Positions 30,099-38,852 of a stretch of DNA of 64,000 bases are shown piece after piece. The DNA lies in NCBI RefSeq assembly GCF_028583725.1, contig NZ_CP110680.1, positions 1,550,001 to 1,614,000 on the forward strand, read 5' to 3'. The notes under the pieces are model-generated. The model searched no databases. It saw only the letters and a program-made list of their open reading frames with translations, and was not told where the DNA came from. Positions within the stretch are counted from its first letter, which is position 1; every line of letters begins with the position of its first letter. This DNA comes from Cellulomonas fimi (GTDB taxonomy: Bacteria > Actinomycetota > Actinomycetes > Actinomycetales > Cellulomonadaceae). The position numbers and the translations under genes are program-made.

Positions 30099-30860
30099 GT
30101 GCCGCCGCCGCCGAACTCGCCCCGCGCCTTCCGCGTCGTCGCCTTCATCCTGCGCCCGCCGCTGCTCGCGATGACGAAGCGCGACTGGCGCGGTGTGGAG
30201 CACATGCCGCGTGACCGCGGGTTCATCGTCGCGTCGAACCACATGACGAACATCGACCCGCTGACGTTCGCGCACTTCCTGTGGGACAACGGCTTCGTCC
30301 CGAAGATCCTCGCGAAGGCGTCGCTGTTCCGGGTCCCGGTCGTCGGCAAGGTGCTGCTCGCGACGGGCCAGATCCCGGTGCACCGCAACACCGCCGCGGC
30401 GGGGGAGTCGCTGCAGTCGGCGATCACGGCCATCGACGACGGCGCGTGCGTCGCGGTCTTCCCGGAGGGGACGCTCACGCGCGACCCCGAGCTCTGGCCG
30501 ATGGTCGGCAAGACGGGCGTGGCCCGCCTGGCGCTGACGACGCGCGCACCCGTGATCCCCGTCGCGCAGTGGGGTCCGCAGGACCTGCTCGGCCGGTACA
30601 AGAAGCTGCTCAAGCCGATCCCGCCGAAGAAGGTCACGATCGTCGCGGGTCCGCCCGTCGACCTCGACGACCTCTACGACCGGCCGCAGGACAACGCCAC
30701 GCTGCGCGAGGCCACCGAGCGGGTCATGGCCGCCATCACAGCGCTCCTGGAGGACGTGCGCGGCGAGCAGGCGCCCGCCGTGCGGTACGACATGCGGCGC
30801 CCGAACGCGCAGCGTGACGCCGCCGCGTCCGGCGACACGACGACGCCGGAGGCCCCGTGA
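30099..30860 (+). CDS. plsC: 1-acyl-sn-glycerol-3-phosphate acyltransferase (PlsC-like)
   Basis: This 253-aa acyltransferase has the catalytic HX4D motif NHMTNID (His48, Asp53) and the substrate motif VFPEGTLTR. It makes phosphatidic acid from lysophosphatidic acid at the membrane. About 30 disordered residues end the protein. Its stop overlaps the gpsA start as GTGA, so acyl-glycerol synthesis enzymes are coupled: GpsA supplies glycerol 3-phosphate. The exact acyl acceptor is not shown by sequence. Confidence 0.9.
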   Translation: MPPPPNSPRAFRVVAFILRPPLLAMTKRDWRGVEHMPRDRGFIVASNHMTNIDPLTFAHFLWDNGFVPKILAKASLFRVPVVGKVLLATGQIPVHRNTAAAGESLQSAITAIDDGACVAVFPEGTLTRDPELWPMVGKTGVARLALTTRAPVIPVAQWGPQDLLGRYKKLLKPIPPKKVTIVAGPPVDLDDLYDRPQDNATLREATERVMAAITALLEDVRGEQAPAVRYDMRRPNAQRDAAASGDTTTPEAP

Positions 30861-31900
30861 CGGCCGACCTGCTGCCGCCGGACGAGCCCGCCGCCCCCCG
30901 GCTGCGCGCGACCGTCCTCGGCGCGGGGAGCTGGGGCACGACGTTCGCCGCCGTCATGGCCGACGCCGGCTGCGACGTGACCGTCTGGGGCCGCGACGAG
31001 AAGACGTGCCGCCAGATCGCCGACGAGCACCGCAACGAGGCGTACCTGCCGGGCGTCGAGCTGCCGTGGCGCGTCACGGCGACGACCGACGTGCGCGCCG
31101 CGGTCCGCGGGGCCGACGTCGTCGCCGTCGCGGTGCCGTCGCAGCAGGCGCGCGCCGTGCTCGAGCCGCTGCGCGAGGTCGTGGGCCCGCGCACGGTCGT
31201 GGTGTCGCTCATGAAGGGCGTCGAGCTGTCGACCGACCAGCGGATGAGCGAGGTCGTCGCCGAGGCCCTCGCGATCGACGCGTCGCGCGTCGCGGTCGTG
31301 TCGGGCCCGAACCTCGCACGCGAGATCGCCCGCCGCCAGCCGACGGCGACCGTGATCGCGTCGACGAGCGACGAGACGGCGCGGCTGGTCGCACGTGCCT
31401 GCGCGTCGTCGTACTTCCGGCCCTACACGAACCCCGACGTGGTCGGCGTCGAGCTGTGCGGCGCGGTCAAGAACGTCATCGCGCTCGCCGTCGGGATCTC
31501 GCAGGGCCGCGGGCTCGGCTACAACACGATGGCGACCGTCATCACGCGCGGGCTCGTCGAGATCACGCGCCTCGGGCTCGCGCTCGGCGCGGACGCCGAC
31601 ACCTTCCCCGGCCTCGCGGGCATGGGCGACCTCATGGCGACGTGCGCGTCGCCGGACTCGCGCAACCACACGCTCGGCGGGCACATCGGCCGCGGCATGA
31701 CGCTCGACGAGGCGATCGCCGCGACCGGCGGGACCGCGGAGGGCGTGAAGTCGTGCCGGTCGGTCCTGGAGCTCGCGACGTCGCTCGGCGTCGAGATGCC
31801 CATCACGCACGCGGTCGTGCGCGTGCTCCACGAGGGGCTGCCCGTCGACCAGCTGGCCCCCCTGCTGCTCGCACGTCCGCACAAGGCCGAGGGCGCCTGA
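30857..31900 (+). CDS. gpsA: Glycerol-3-phosphate dehydrogenase [NAD(P)+] GpsA
   Basis: This 347-aa enzyme reduces dihydroxyacetone phosphate to glycerol 3-phosphate for phospholipid synthesis. The Rossmann motif is VLGAGSWGTTFA, the catalytic Lys is in LCGAVKNVIALAVG, and the C-terminal domain carries GLAGMGDLMATC. The GTG start overlaps the plsC stop. An N-terminal extension of about 15 residues precedes the Rossmann fold. Confidence 0.96.
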   Translation: MTADLLPPDEPAAPRLRATVLGAGSWGTTFAAVMADAGCDVTVWGRDEKTCRQIADEHRNEAYLPGVELPWRVTATTDVRAAVRGADVVAVAVPSQQARAVLEPLREVVGPRTVVVSLMKGVELSTDQRMSEVVAEALAIDASRVAVVSGPNLAREIARRQPTATVIASTSDETARLVARACASSYFRPYTNPDVVGVELCGAVKNVIALAVGISQGRGLGYNTMATVITRGLVEITRLGLALGADADTFPGLAGMGDLMATCASPDSRNHTLGGHIGRGMTLDEAIAATGGTAEGVKSCRSVLELATSLGVEMPITHAVVRVLHEGLPVDQLAPLLLARPHKAEGA

Positions 31901-31973
31901 CCGACCTCACGTGCGCGCGCGAGCGTGTCTCGCCGCCCCTGGACGGGTCCCGGGCGTCTCGCCACCGACGAGC

Positions 31974-32005
31974 GTGCCCCGCGGCCTCTCAGGGACGCGG
32001 GGCAC
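31974..32005. terminator. Bidirectional terminator between gpsA and the PLP enzyme
   Basis: A perfect 10-bp stem (31974-31983 with 31996-32005) and 12-nt loop lies between the two convergent genes. Confidence 0.65.
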
Positions 32006-32023
32006 CGCCCGGGCGCGGTCCCG

Positions 32024-33181
32024 TCAGCCGGCCGTCGCCGCGTCCAGCGCCTGCGCGAGGTCCCGCCACAGGTCCTCGACGTCCTCGATGCCCACGGACA
32101 GCCGCAGCAGGTCCTCGGGCACGGTGACCGTCTCGAGCGGGAACCGGCGCCGCCGCTCCAGGCTCGACTCGACCCCACCGAGGCTCGTCGCCGGGACCCA
32201 CAGCCGCACCGCCGCGACGACGGCCTCCGCGGCCGCCAGACCGCCGCGCGGGCGCAGGCCGATGATCGAGCCGAAGCCGTCCATCTGCGCCGCGGCGCGC
32301 GCGTGCCCGGGGTCGTCCGGGAGGCTCGGGTGCCGGACCTGCGCGACCCCCGGGTGCGCGGCCAGCCGCCGCGCGATCTCCGCCGCATTGGCCTGGGAGC
32401 GCTCGACGCGCAGCGCGAGGGTCCGCAGGCCGCGCAGCGCGAGCCACGCCTCGGTGGGCCCCGCGATCGCGCCGTGGACCGTGCGGTGCCGTCGGAGCGC
32501 GGCGTGCACCGTGGGGTCGTCGGCGAGCGCGGCGCCGAGCACGACGTCGGAGTGCCCGGCGAGGTACTTCGTCACGGAGTGCACGACGACGTCCGCGCCG
32601 AGCGTGAGCGGGCGCTGGCCGAGCGGCGTCGCGAACGTGTTGTCGACCGCCACGAGCGCGCCCACGGCGTGCGCGGCCTCGACGAGCGCGGGCACGTCGG
32701 CGACCTCGAGCATCGGGTTGGTGGGCGACTCGACCCACAGCATCGCCGCGGGCGTCCCGTCGCCGTGGACGGCCGCGACCACCGCGTCGGTGTCGTCGAT
32801 GTCGACCGGGACGACCTCGAGGCCCGAGCGGGCGGCGAGGTCCTGCGCGTGCACCAGCGTCACGTTGTACGCGTGCCGGGGCGCGACGACCCGCCCGCCG
32901 GGCGGCACGAGGGACAGTGCGGCCGCGATGGCCGCCATGCCCGACCCGAACAGCAGCGCCGGCCGCGTCGAGCGCTCCAGCGCCCCGAGCGTCTGCTCGA
33001 ACGGGTGCCACGTCTCGGTGTCCGCGCGCGCGTAGAACAGCTCACCGTCGGGCACCTCGCCCTGCGAGACGTACGTCGACGACAGGACGATCGGCGGGTT
33101 CACCGGGGCCGCCTGCGTGCGGGCCGGACGGCCGGAGCTGACGACGAGCGTGGCGGGCGACAGGGGGAGGGCCTCGGGCAT
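32024..33181 (-). CDS. Cystathionine gamma-synthase/lyase-family PLP enzyme
   Basis: This 385-aa enzyme of the Cys/Met metabolism PLP family has the PLP-binding Lys in HSVTKYLAGHSD, the family motif WVESPTNPMLEVAD, and LFGSGMAAIAAAL for phosphate binding. It acts on cystathionine or a related thioether in sulfur amino-acid metabolism; synthase and lyase cannot be told apart confidently by sequence. TACCGT (33188-33193, minus strand) lies 6 bases before the ATG, indicating a leaderless mRNA. No other methionine or cysteine gene is nearby. Confidence 0.88.
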   Translation of the reverse strand: MPEALPLSPATLVVSSGRPARTQAAPVNPPIVLSSTYVSQGEVPDGELFYARADTETWHPFEQTLGALERSTRPALLFGSGMAAIAAALSLVPPGGRVVAPRHAYNVTLVHAQDLAARSGLEVVPVDIDDTDAVVAAVHGDGTPAAMLWVESPTNPMLEVADVPALVEAAHAVGALVAVDNTFATPLGQRPLTLGADVVVHSVTKYLAGHSDVVLGAALADDPTVHAALRRHRTVHGAIAGPTEAWLALRGLRTLALRVERSQANAAEIARRLAAHPGVAQVRHPSLPDDPGHARAAAQMDGFGSIIGLRPRGGLAAAEAVVAAVRLWVPATSLGGVESSLERRRRFPLETVTVPEDLLRLSVGIEDVEDLWRDLAQALDAATAG

Positions 33182-33187
33182 GGCGCC

Positions 33188-33193
33188 ACGGTA
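33188..33193 (-). promoter_or_regulatory. -10 TACCGT of the PLP enzyme gene (leaderless)
   Basis: Six bases separate it from the ATG at 33181. The divergent ddl promoter (33247-33252) is about 55 bases away. Confidence 0.45.
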
Positions 33194-33246
33194 CGCGCCC
33201 GCCCGGCGACCCGACCGGACCGTCCGGAGCGGCCGTCCGCGCCCGG

Positions 33247-33252
33247 TAGGGT
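33247..33252 (+). promoter_or_regulatory. -10 TAGGGT of ddl (near-leaderless)
   Basis: TAGGGT ends 8 bases before the ATG at 33261. Confidence 0.4.
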
Positions 33253-33260
33253 CGGGCGCG

Positions 33261-34430
33261 ATGAACGACACCGCGCCCCCGTCGCCCACCCCCTCCGCCG
33301 GCTCCGCGCAGGACGGCACGAGCGTGCGCCCGCGCGTCATGGTGCTGTTCGGCGGCCGCTCGGGCGAGCACGCGATCAGCTGCGCGACCGCGGGCGGCGT
33401 GCTGCGGGCGCTCGACCGGGACCGGTACGACGTCGTCGCCGTGGGCATCACGCCGACCGGCCGGTGGGTGCTCGCCGAGGACGACCCGGACCGCTGGGCC
33501 ATCCGCGACGGCCGGCTCCCGCAGGTCGAGGACACCGCCGCGCACGTGCTGCTGCCGCAGGCGACCGACGACCGTGACGTCCAGGTGCTCGAGGCCGGGG
33601 CGCTGCCGCGTCCGCTCGGCTCGGTCGACGTCGTGTTCCCCCTGCTGCACGGTCCGTTCGGCGAGGACGGGACCCTCCAGGGCATGCTCGAGCTCGCCGA
33701 CGTGCGGTACGTCGGCGCGGGCGTGCTCGCGTCCGCCGTCGGCATGGACAAGCACATGATGAAGCTCGTCCTCGCCGGGCACGGGCTGCCCGTCGGGCCG
33801 TTCACCGTCGTCCTGCCGGGCGAGCAGGAGCGCGACCCCGAGGGCGTCGCGCGCCGCGTCGAGGCGCTCGGCCTGCCGCTGTTCGTCAAGCCCGCCCGGG
33901 CCGGGTCCTCGCTGGGCATCACGCGCGTCGACGACCTCGCCGACCTGCCGGCCGCGCTCGCGACCGCACGGCAGCACGACCCGAAGATCGTCGTGGAGGC
34001 CGGCATCGTCGGCCGCGAGATCGAGTGCGGGGTCCTCGGTGGCCGAGACGGGGAGCGGGCGCGTGCGTCCCTGCCGGGCGAGATCGTCGTGACGGACCCG
34101 CGGCACACGTTCTACGACTTCGAGGCGAAGTACCTCGACGAGGACGGCGTCACGCTGTCGTGCCCGGCCGACCTGCCCGAGGACGTCGTCGCGGAGGTCC
34201 GGGACGTCGCCGTGCGGACGTTCGAGGCCATCGGGTGCGAGGGCATCGCGCGCGTCGACGTGTTCGTGACGCCCGACGGCGGAGTCGTCGTCAACGAGAT
34301 CAACACCATGCCCGGCTTCACGCCGTACTCGATGTACCCACGCATGTGGGAGGCGTCGGGCGTGACGTACCCGGAGCTGGTCGACCAGCTCGTGCAGCTC
34401 GCGCTCGCGCGGCCCACCGGGCTGCGCTGA
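33261..34430 (+). CDS. ddl: D-alanine--D-alanine ligase
   Basis: This 389-aa ATP-grasp ligase makes D-Ala-D-Ala for peptidoglycan precursors. It has the N-terminal motif VLFGGRSGEHAIS, ATP-grasp strands (LFVKPARAGSSLGI), the metal-binding EINTMPGFTPYSMYP and the HGPFGEDGTLQG block. The first 25 residues are disordered. The start is the ATG at 33261, supported by the leaderless-type -10. It lies divergent from the PLP enzyme and convergent with the DUF3515 lipoprotein. Confidence 0.96.
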   Translation: MNDTAPPSPTPSAGSAQDGTSVRPRVMVLFGGRSGEHAISCATAGGVLRALDRDRYDVVAVGITPTGRWVLAEDDPDRWAIRDGRLPQVEDTAAHVLLPQATDDRDVQVLEAGALPRPLGSVDVVFPLLHGPFGEDGTLQGMLELADVRYVGAGVLASAVGMDKHMMKLVLAGHGLPVGPFTVVLPGEQERDPEGVARRVEALGLPLFVKPARAGSSLGITRVDDLADLPAALATARQHDPKIVVEAGIVGREIECGVLGGRDGERARASLPGEIVVTDPRHTFYDFEAKYLDEDGVTLSCPADLPEDVVAEVRDVAVRTFEAIGCEGIARVDVFVTPDGGVVVNEINTMPGFTPYSMYPRMWEASGVTYPELVDQLVQLALARPTGLR

Positions 34431-34451
34431 CCCGCACCGCCGCGGCGCGCG

Positions 34452-34970
34452 TCAGCCCGTGAGGCCGACGCAGGACCGCTCGGCGGGCGCGTGCGCGACC
34501 GCGGGGCCGAGCGCGTCGACGAACGACGTGCTGCTGTGCGACGTCGCGACCTCGGCCGGCACCCGGACCTCGACGGCGGGCACCCGGCCGTAGGTCATGA
34601 ACGTCCAGTCGGACCCCTGCTCGTCCTGCGGGTCGTCGGCCACGACCACCCAGTCGACGGACGTGCCGTCGGGCGCCTCGACCGTCACACAGCGCTCCGT
34701 CGTCGGCGGCAGCGGCTCGACGCCGCACCGCAGCACGACGGCCGCGCGCGGGTCGCCCCACGCGGTCGTGGCCTGGCTGGTCGTGTCGACGCGGTCGAGG
34801 TCGTCGCCGAGCGTGTCCGGGGTCGTGAGCACGACGTCCGCGCACACCGGGTCGGTCGCGTACGGCGCGACCGTCACCGGGACGGCCTGCGCGCAGCCCC
34901 CGAGAGCGAGCACACCTGCGACGGCCGCGACGGCCGTGGCGGCGCGCAGGCGGGATCGGGACGCGGGCAC
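34452..34970 (-). CDS. DUF3515-family lipoprotein
   Basis: This 172-aa protein has a lipoprotein signal peptide with lipobox LGGC (residues about 23-26), followed by a soluble domain with conserved cysteines (DPVCADVV, VLRCGVEP, TERCVTV, RSCVGLTG) that likely form disulfides outside the cell. DUF3515 proteins are common beside ddl and thiL in Actinobacteria; their function is unknown. The GTG at 34970 is 5 bases after TACGGT (34976-34981, minus strand). Confidence 0.85.
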   Translation of the reverse strand: MPASRSRLRAATAVAAVAGVLALGGCAQAVPVTVAPYATDPVCADVVLTTPDTLGDDLDRVDTTSQATTAWGDPRAAVVLRCGVEPLPPTTERCVTVEAPDGTSVDWVVVADDPQDEQGSDWTFMTYGRVPAVEVRVPAEVATSHSSTSFVDALGPAVAHAPAERSCVGLTG

Positions 34971-34975
34971 ACGTC

Positions 34976-34981
34976 ACCGTA
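34976..34981 (-). promoter_or_regulatory. -10 TACGGT of DUF3515 (leaderless)
   Basis: Five bases separate it from the GTG at 34970. Confidence 0.35.
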
Positions 34982-35122
34982 ACCCGCCCGGCGGCGGCGT
35001 CGGGCCGCCCGACCGGCCGGGGCTCGTGACGTCGCCCACGGTCCGGGCCGGGGCGGCGACGTCGTCGTCCGCGTGACGTCCGCCACGGCGGGCACGGTGC
35101 GCGCCCACCGTCGGGGGGCGTC

Positions 35123-35128
35123 TAGCGT
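35123..35128 (+). promoter_or_regulatory. -10 TAGCGT of thiL (leaderless)
   Basis: TAGCGT is 6 bases before the GTG at 35135. Confidence 0.5.
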
Positions 35129-35134
35129 GGCGGC

Positions 35135-36130
35135 GTGACCGACCAGCCCGGCCCGCGCGTCGCCGACCTGTCCGAGGAGGCGATCCTCGCCCGGATCTTC
35201 CCCCACCTGCCGCAGGGTGCTCGCACGCTCGTCGGCCCCGGCGACGACGCGGCGGTCGTCGCGGCCCCCGACGGGCGCGTCGTCGTGACCACGGACGTCC
35301 TCGTCGAGGACCGGCACTTCCGGCGCGCGTGGTCGACGGGCGAGGACGTGGGTCACCGCGCGGCCGTGCAGAACCTCGCCGACGTGGCGTCGATGGGCGC
35401 GGTGCCGACCAGCCTCGTGGTCGCGCTCGTCGTCCCGGGCGACCTGCCCGCGGACTGGGTCGAGGGGCTGGCGCGCGGCTTCGGCGCGGCGTGCCGACCG
35501 CACGGCGCCGACGTCGTGGGCGGCGACCTGTCGGGCGGGCCGCTGGTCGTCGTCGCGGTGACCGCGCACGGGGACCTCGAGGGTCGCGCTCCCGTGCTGC
35601 GCTCGGGCGCCCGCCCGGGCGACGTCGTGGCACACGCCGGCGTGTGCGGGACGTCGGCGGCCGGCTGGGCGGCCCTGGCCGCCGGATCGCCCGAGGTCGA
35701 CCCGGACGCCGTCACGTCGTTCCGGCGCCCGTCGTCGCCGCTGGACGCCGGGCCGCTCGCGGCCGCCGCGGGCGCGACGGCGATGCTCGACGTGTCCGAC
35801 GGGCTGCTGCGCGACGCGGGCCGCCTGGCCCGGGCGAGCGGGGTCGTGATCGACCTGGACGAGCCCTCGAGGGGCGGGCCGGACGGGCTCGCGCGCGACG
35901 TGGCGCGTGTGCGGCCGACCGCCGAGCGCCTCGGCGTCGACCCGCTCGCGTGGGTGCTCGGCGGCGGCGAGGACCACGGGCTGCTCGCGACGTTCCCGCC
36001 CGGCGTGACGCCACCCGCGCCGTTCCGCCGGATCGGCGTCGCGCGGGCGACGGGCGACCGGGGCGCGACGGTGCTGGTCGACGGGCGTGCGCCGGGCGTC
36101 GCGCCCGGCTGGGACCACTTCGCCGGCTGA
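35135..36130 (+). CDS. thiL: Thiamine-monophosphate kinase
   Basis: This 331-aa AIR-synthase-fold kinase phosphorylates thiamine monophosphate to the diphosphate cofactor. Family motifs are VGPGDDAAVV, VVTTDVLVEDRHF, NLADVASMGAVPT, GGDLSGG and LDVSDGLLRDAGRLA. The C-terminal ATP and substrate region (LGGGEDHGLLATF) is intact. Expression appears leaderless. No other thiamine gene is in the window, which is usual for thiL in this group. Confidence 0.94.
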   Translation: MTDQPGPRVADLSEEAILARIFPHLPQGARTLVGPGDDAAVVAAPDGRVVVTTDVLVEDRHFRRAWSTGEDVGHRAAVQNLADVASMGAVPTSLVVALVVPGDLPADWVEGLARGFGAACRPHGADVVGGDLSGGPLVVVAVTAHGDLEGRAPVLRSGARPGDVVAHAGVCGTSAAGWAALAAGSPEVDPDAVTSFRRPSSPLDAGPLAAAAGATAMLDVSDGLLRDAGRLARASGVVIDLDEPSRGGPDGLARDVARVRPTAERLGVDPLAWVLGGGEDHGLLATFPPGVTPPAPFRRIGVARATGDRGATVLVDGRAPGVAPGWDHFAG

Positions 36131-36150
36131 CACGACGAGCCGGGTCGGTG

Positions 36151-36170
36151 CGTCGTCGCCCGGGACGACG
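36151..36170. terminator. Hairpin between thiL and the GNAT gene
   Basis: A 7-bp stem (36151-36157 with 36164-36170) lies between the convergent genes; it may terminate either. Confidence 0.4.
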
Positions 36171-36190
36171 CGCGCCCGCCCGGTCTCGGG

Positions 36191-36715
36191 TCAGTTGCGG
36201 CGGTAGCGGACCTCGAGCAGCTCGGCCCCGCCGACGTCGTCGTACCGCTCGACGCCGTCGGCCTGGAACCCGTGCCGCCGGTAGAAGTGCCGGGCCCGCT
36301 CGTTCGCGGCGAGCACCCACAGCGAGACGCGGGTGCGGTCGCCGACCTCGGAGAGGACCGTGCGCATGAGGTCGCGGGCGACGCCGTGCCCCCACGTGCC
36401 GGGGTCGAGGTAGATGGAGTAGATCTCGCGGTCGCCGCGGTTCGCGTCCTCGTCGCGGCTCGGACCCACGGAGATGAAGCCGATGATCTGGCCCCCTGCC
36501 TCGGCGACCCACGTCCGGACGCGATCCTCCGCGCCGTGCGCGAGGTAGCCCTGCCAGTCCCGTGTGCGGTCGGCGACGTCGAGGCTCGCGAGGTAGTCGG
36601 CGGGGACGATGCCCGCGTAGGCCTCCTGCCAGGACCGGACGTGCACGGCGGCGATGGCGGCGGCGTCGGCGGCTGCGGCGGCGCGGACGGTCACCTCGTC
36701 GAGCTGCTCGATCAT
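36191..36715 (-). CDS. GNAT-family N-acetyltransferase
   Basis: This 174-aa protein has the GNAT fold with the acetyl-CoA loop around DPGTWGHGVARDLMRTV (a Gly-x-Gly-like variant) and the C-terminal ANERARHFYRRHGF motif. The N-terminal AAAIAAVHVRSWQEAYAGIVP is typical of a large uncharacterised group. AGGGTGA about 6 bases before the ATG at 36715 decides this start over ATG 36733. Its substrate is unknown. Confidence 0.88.
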   Translation of the reverse strand: MIEQLDEVTVRAAAAADAAAIAAVHVRSWQEAYAGIVPADYLASLDVADRTRDWQGYLAHGAEDRVRTWVAEAGGQIIGFISVGPSRDEDANRGDREIYSIYLDPGTWGHGVARDLMRTVLSEVGDRTRVSLWVLAANERARHFYRRHGFQADGVERYDDVGGAELLEVRYRRN

Positions 36716-36748
36716 GACGTCACCCTGCCACATGGTCCGGGCATGGCG

Positions 36749-36780
36749 AAGGCCCGCGAGGCGATTGCCTCACGGGCCTT
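36749..36780 (-). terminator. Terminator of rpmB
   Basis: A stem of 8 plus 5 bp with one C-A mismatch and a GATT loop lies 22 bases beyond the rpmB stop, between rpmB and the GNAT gene. Confidence 0.65.
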
Positions 36781-36801
36781 GCGACCGGTGGTGCGGCGGC
36801 G

Positions 36802-36993
36802 TCAGACGGCGCGCTGGACCTTGCCGGCCTTGAGGCACGAGGTGCACACGTTGAGGCGCTTCGGGGTGCCCGCGACGACGGCGCGGACGCGCTGGATGTT
36901 CGGGTTCCAGCGGCGCTTGGTGCGCACGTGCGAGTGCGAGATGCTGTGCCCGAAGCTCGGGCCCTTGGCGCAGACGTCGCAGTTGGCAGCCAC
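36802..36993 (-). CDS. rpmB: 50S ribosomal protein L28
   Basis: This 63-aa L28 keeps two CxxC pairs (CDVC near residue 5 and CTSC near residue 52), so it is the zinc-ribbon form. It is a late-assembling protein of the large subunit. The GTG at 36993 has AGGAGA 5 bases upstream. It is transcribed divergently from the DAK2-recG unit, an arrangement conserved in Actinobacteria. Many Actinobacteria carry a second, cysteine-free L28 elsewhere for zinc starvation; none is visible here. Confidence 0.95.
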   Translation of the reverse strand: MAANCDVCAKGPSFGHSISHSHVRTKRRWNPNIQRVRAVVAGTPKRLNVCTSCLKAGKVQRAV

Positions 36994-37324
36994 GGTCTTC
37001 TCCTGTGTTCTTGCGGTCGGTCCCGGCCCCGACGGATCGGGACCGATGCGGGCACGTCGCGGGGACCGCGACGAAGTCGGTTGTCGGGACGCGTCCCTCA
37101 CCCGCCCCGGGGGGACGAACGGATCGGGTCGACGGGCCGCTACAGCCCGCGCGTCACCTGTGCCCGAGTCGTCGGGCAACCGGTCAAGACTAGCCCATCG
37201 CCCGCAGGCGACCCAAATGTCGGCGGGATGCGGCAGGGTGGGGGACGAGCAGCGGGACCTCGGGCCGCCCGCCGCGGGCGTCGACGCGCGCCACGAGCCG
37301 ACGCCCGGGCGGTGACCGGAAGGG
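36994..37324. other. Non-coding gap between rpmB and the DAK2 gene
   Basis: No gene is supported. On the minus strand TTGACC (37187-37182) followed after 17-19 bases by a poor -10 (GCACAG/CACAGG) could drive rpmB, with a leader of about 150 nt. I see no clear plus-strand promoter. Confidence 0.35.
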
Positions 37325-38851
37325 ATGGACGTGCTCGACGCCGACGTGCTGCGCGCCTGGGCCGGCGGTGCCCGGACCGCGCTCGCGCTCGCCCGGCCGG
37401 CCGTCGACGCGGTCAACGTCTTCCCGGTCGCCGACGCCGACACCGGCACGAACGCCCTCCTCACGGTGACCGGCGGTACCGACGCCGTCGCGGCCCTCCC
37501 CGCCGGGACCGACGCGCCCGCCGTCGCCCGGGCCTTCGCGCAGGGCGCGCTGCTCGCCGCGCGCGGCAACTCGGGCGTGATCCTCAGCCAGTACCTCGCG
37601 GGCTTCGCCGACGGCCTGGCCGACGGCGTCCCGCAGGACGGGGCCGCTGCCGTCGTCCGGGCCCTGGCGTCCGCCGCGCGCGCGGCGCGGGCCGCGGTCG
37701 CGGAACCCTCCGAGGGGACCGTCCTCACGCTCGCCGACGTCGTCGCGGCCCGCGCGGCCTCGCTCGGGCCGGGTCTCGCGCCCGGCGCGCTGCTCGGGAG
37801 CGTCCTCGACGACGCGCTCGGCGCGCTCGACCCGATCAGCGCCGAGCACCCCGTCCTGGCCCGCGAGCACGTCCCCGACGCGGGCGCGTGCGCCCTGCTG
37901 GTCGTGCTCGACGCGCTGCACCGCGCGGTCACCGGGGTACCCGAGCCCACGACGCCCGCGCCGTGGCTGCCGCCCGTCGCGCACCACGCGCACGGCGGGC
38001 ACGAGGGGAGCGGGGCGTTCGAGGTGATGCTCGTCGTCCGGTCGGCCGCGGGCGAGGACCTGACGGGCGCGCTGCAGACGAGGCTGTCCGCGGTCGGCGA
38101 CTCCGTCGCCGTCGTGGGCGGCGACGGCGTGTGGCACGTCCACGTGCACACCGACCACCCGGACGCGGCGGTCGACGCGGCGGCGCTCGGCGCACGCGAG
38201 CAGGTCGTCGTGCGGCTCGTCGACGCCCCGCACGGGCAGTCCGTCGACGCCGGCGACGTGCAGCCCCGCGACGCCGACCCGGCCGCGCGCTGGGGCCTCG
38301 TCGCGTGCACCGCCGCCCCCGGGCTCGCCGCCTGGTACGCGGCCGCCGGTGCGGTCGTGCTCGTGGTCCCGCCCGACGCGCCCGTGACCGCGACCCACGT
38401 CGCGCGGGCCGTCGCGGACACGGGCGCCGCCGACGTCGCGCTGCTGCCCGGGGGCCTCGTGCCTGCCGAGGCGCTCGGCGAGCGGCCGGGTCCGGTCGTC
38501 GAGGTGCTCGACGCGGACGACGAGCTGCGCGTCGTCGTCGCCACGCTCGCGTTCGCCTCGTCGGCATCGGCGTCGGCGTCCGCGTCCGGGACGGCCGCCG
38601 CCGTGCACGACGCCGTCCGGGCGCTGGGGCGGCTGCGGGTCGTCCGCGTCGACGACGCGACGGCGCTGCCGGCGGCGCTCGACGACGTGCTCACCGGGGC
38701 GCACGGCGAGAGCCTCACGGTGCTGCACCGGGACCCGCTGGACGACGCGACGGCCGGGCGGCTCGAGGCCGGTGCGGCGGCGTCGGGGCTGGAGACCGTG
38801 CTCGTCGGGCCGACCGGGGACGGCGCGGCGTTCTGGCTGGGGGTGGACTGA
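37325..38851 (+). CDS. DAK2-domain protein, FakA-like
   Basis: This 508-aa protein has an N-terminal DhaL/DAK2 domain (residues about 1-195) with the nucleotide motif VNVFPVADADTGTN and GNSGVILSQYLAGF, then a middle domain and a C-terminal EDD-like domain. This is the architecture of FakA, the kinase that phosphorylates fatty acids held by FakB; no fakB is nearby. A Ser/Ala repeat interrupts the C-terminal domain. It precedes recG by one base, as in many Gram-positive genomes. The fatty-acid kinase role is inferred. Confidence 0.85.
   Translation: MDVLDADVLRAWAGGARTALALARPAVDAVNVFPVADADTGTNALLTVTGGTDAVAALPAGTDAPAVARAFAQGALLAARGNSGVILSQYLAGFADGLADGVPQDGAAAVVRALASAARAARAAVAEPSEGTVLTLADVVAARAASLGPGLAPGALLGSVLDDALGALDPISAEHPVLAREHVPDAGACALLVVLDALHRAVTGVPEPTTPAPWLPPVAHHAHGGHEGSGAFEVMLVVRSAAGEDLTGALQTRLSAVGDSVAVVGGDGVWHVHVHTDHPDAAVDAAALGAREQVVVRLVDAPHGQSVDAGDVQPRDADPAARWGLVACTAAPGLAAWYAAAGAVVLVVPPDAPVTATHVARAVADTGAADVALLPGGLVPAEALGERPGPVVEVLDADDELRVVVATLAFASSASASASASGTAAAVHDAVRALGRLRVVRVDDATALPAALDDVLTGAHGESLTVLHRDPLDDATAGRLEAGAAASGLETVLVGPTGDGAAFWLGVD
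38555..38590. repeat. Hexanucleotide Ser-Ala repeat in the DAK2 gene
   Basis: Alternating Ser and Ala codons (TCG/TCC with GCA/GCG) encode SSASASASASG. It is in frame and could vary in length by slippage. Confidence 0.7.
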
Positions 38852-38852
38852 G

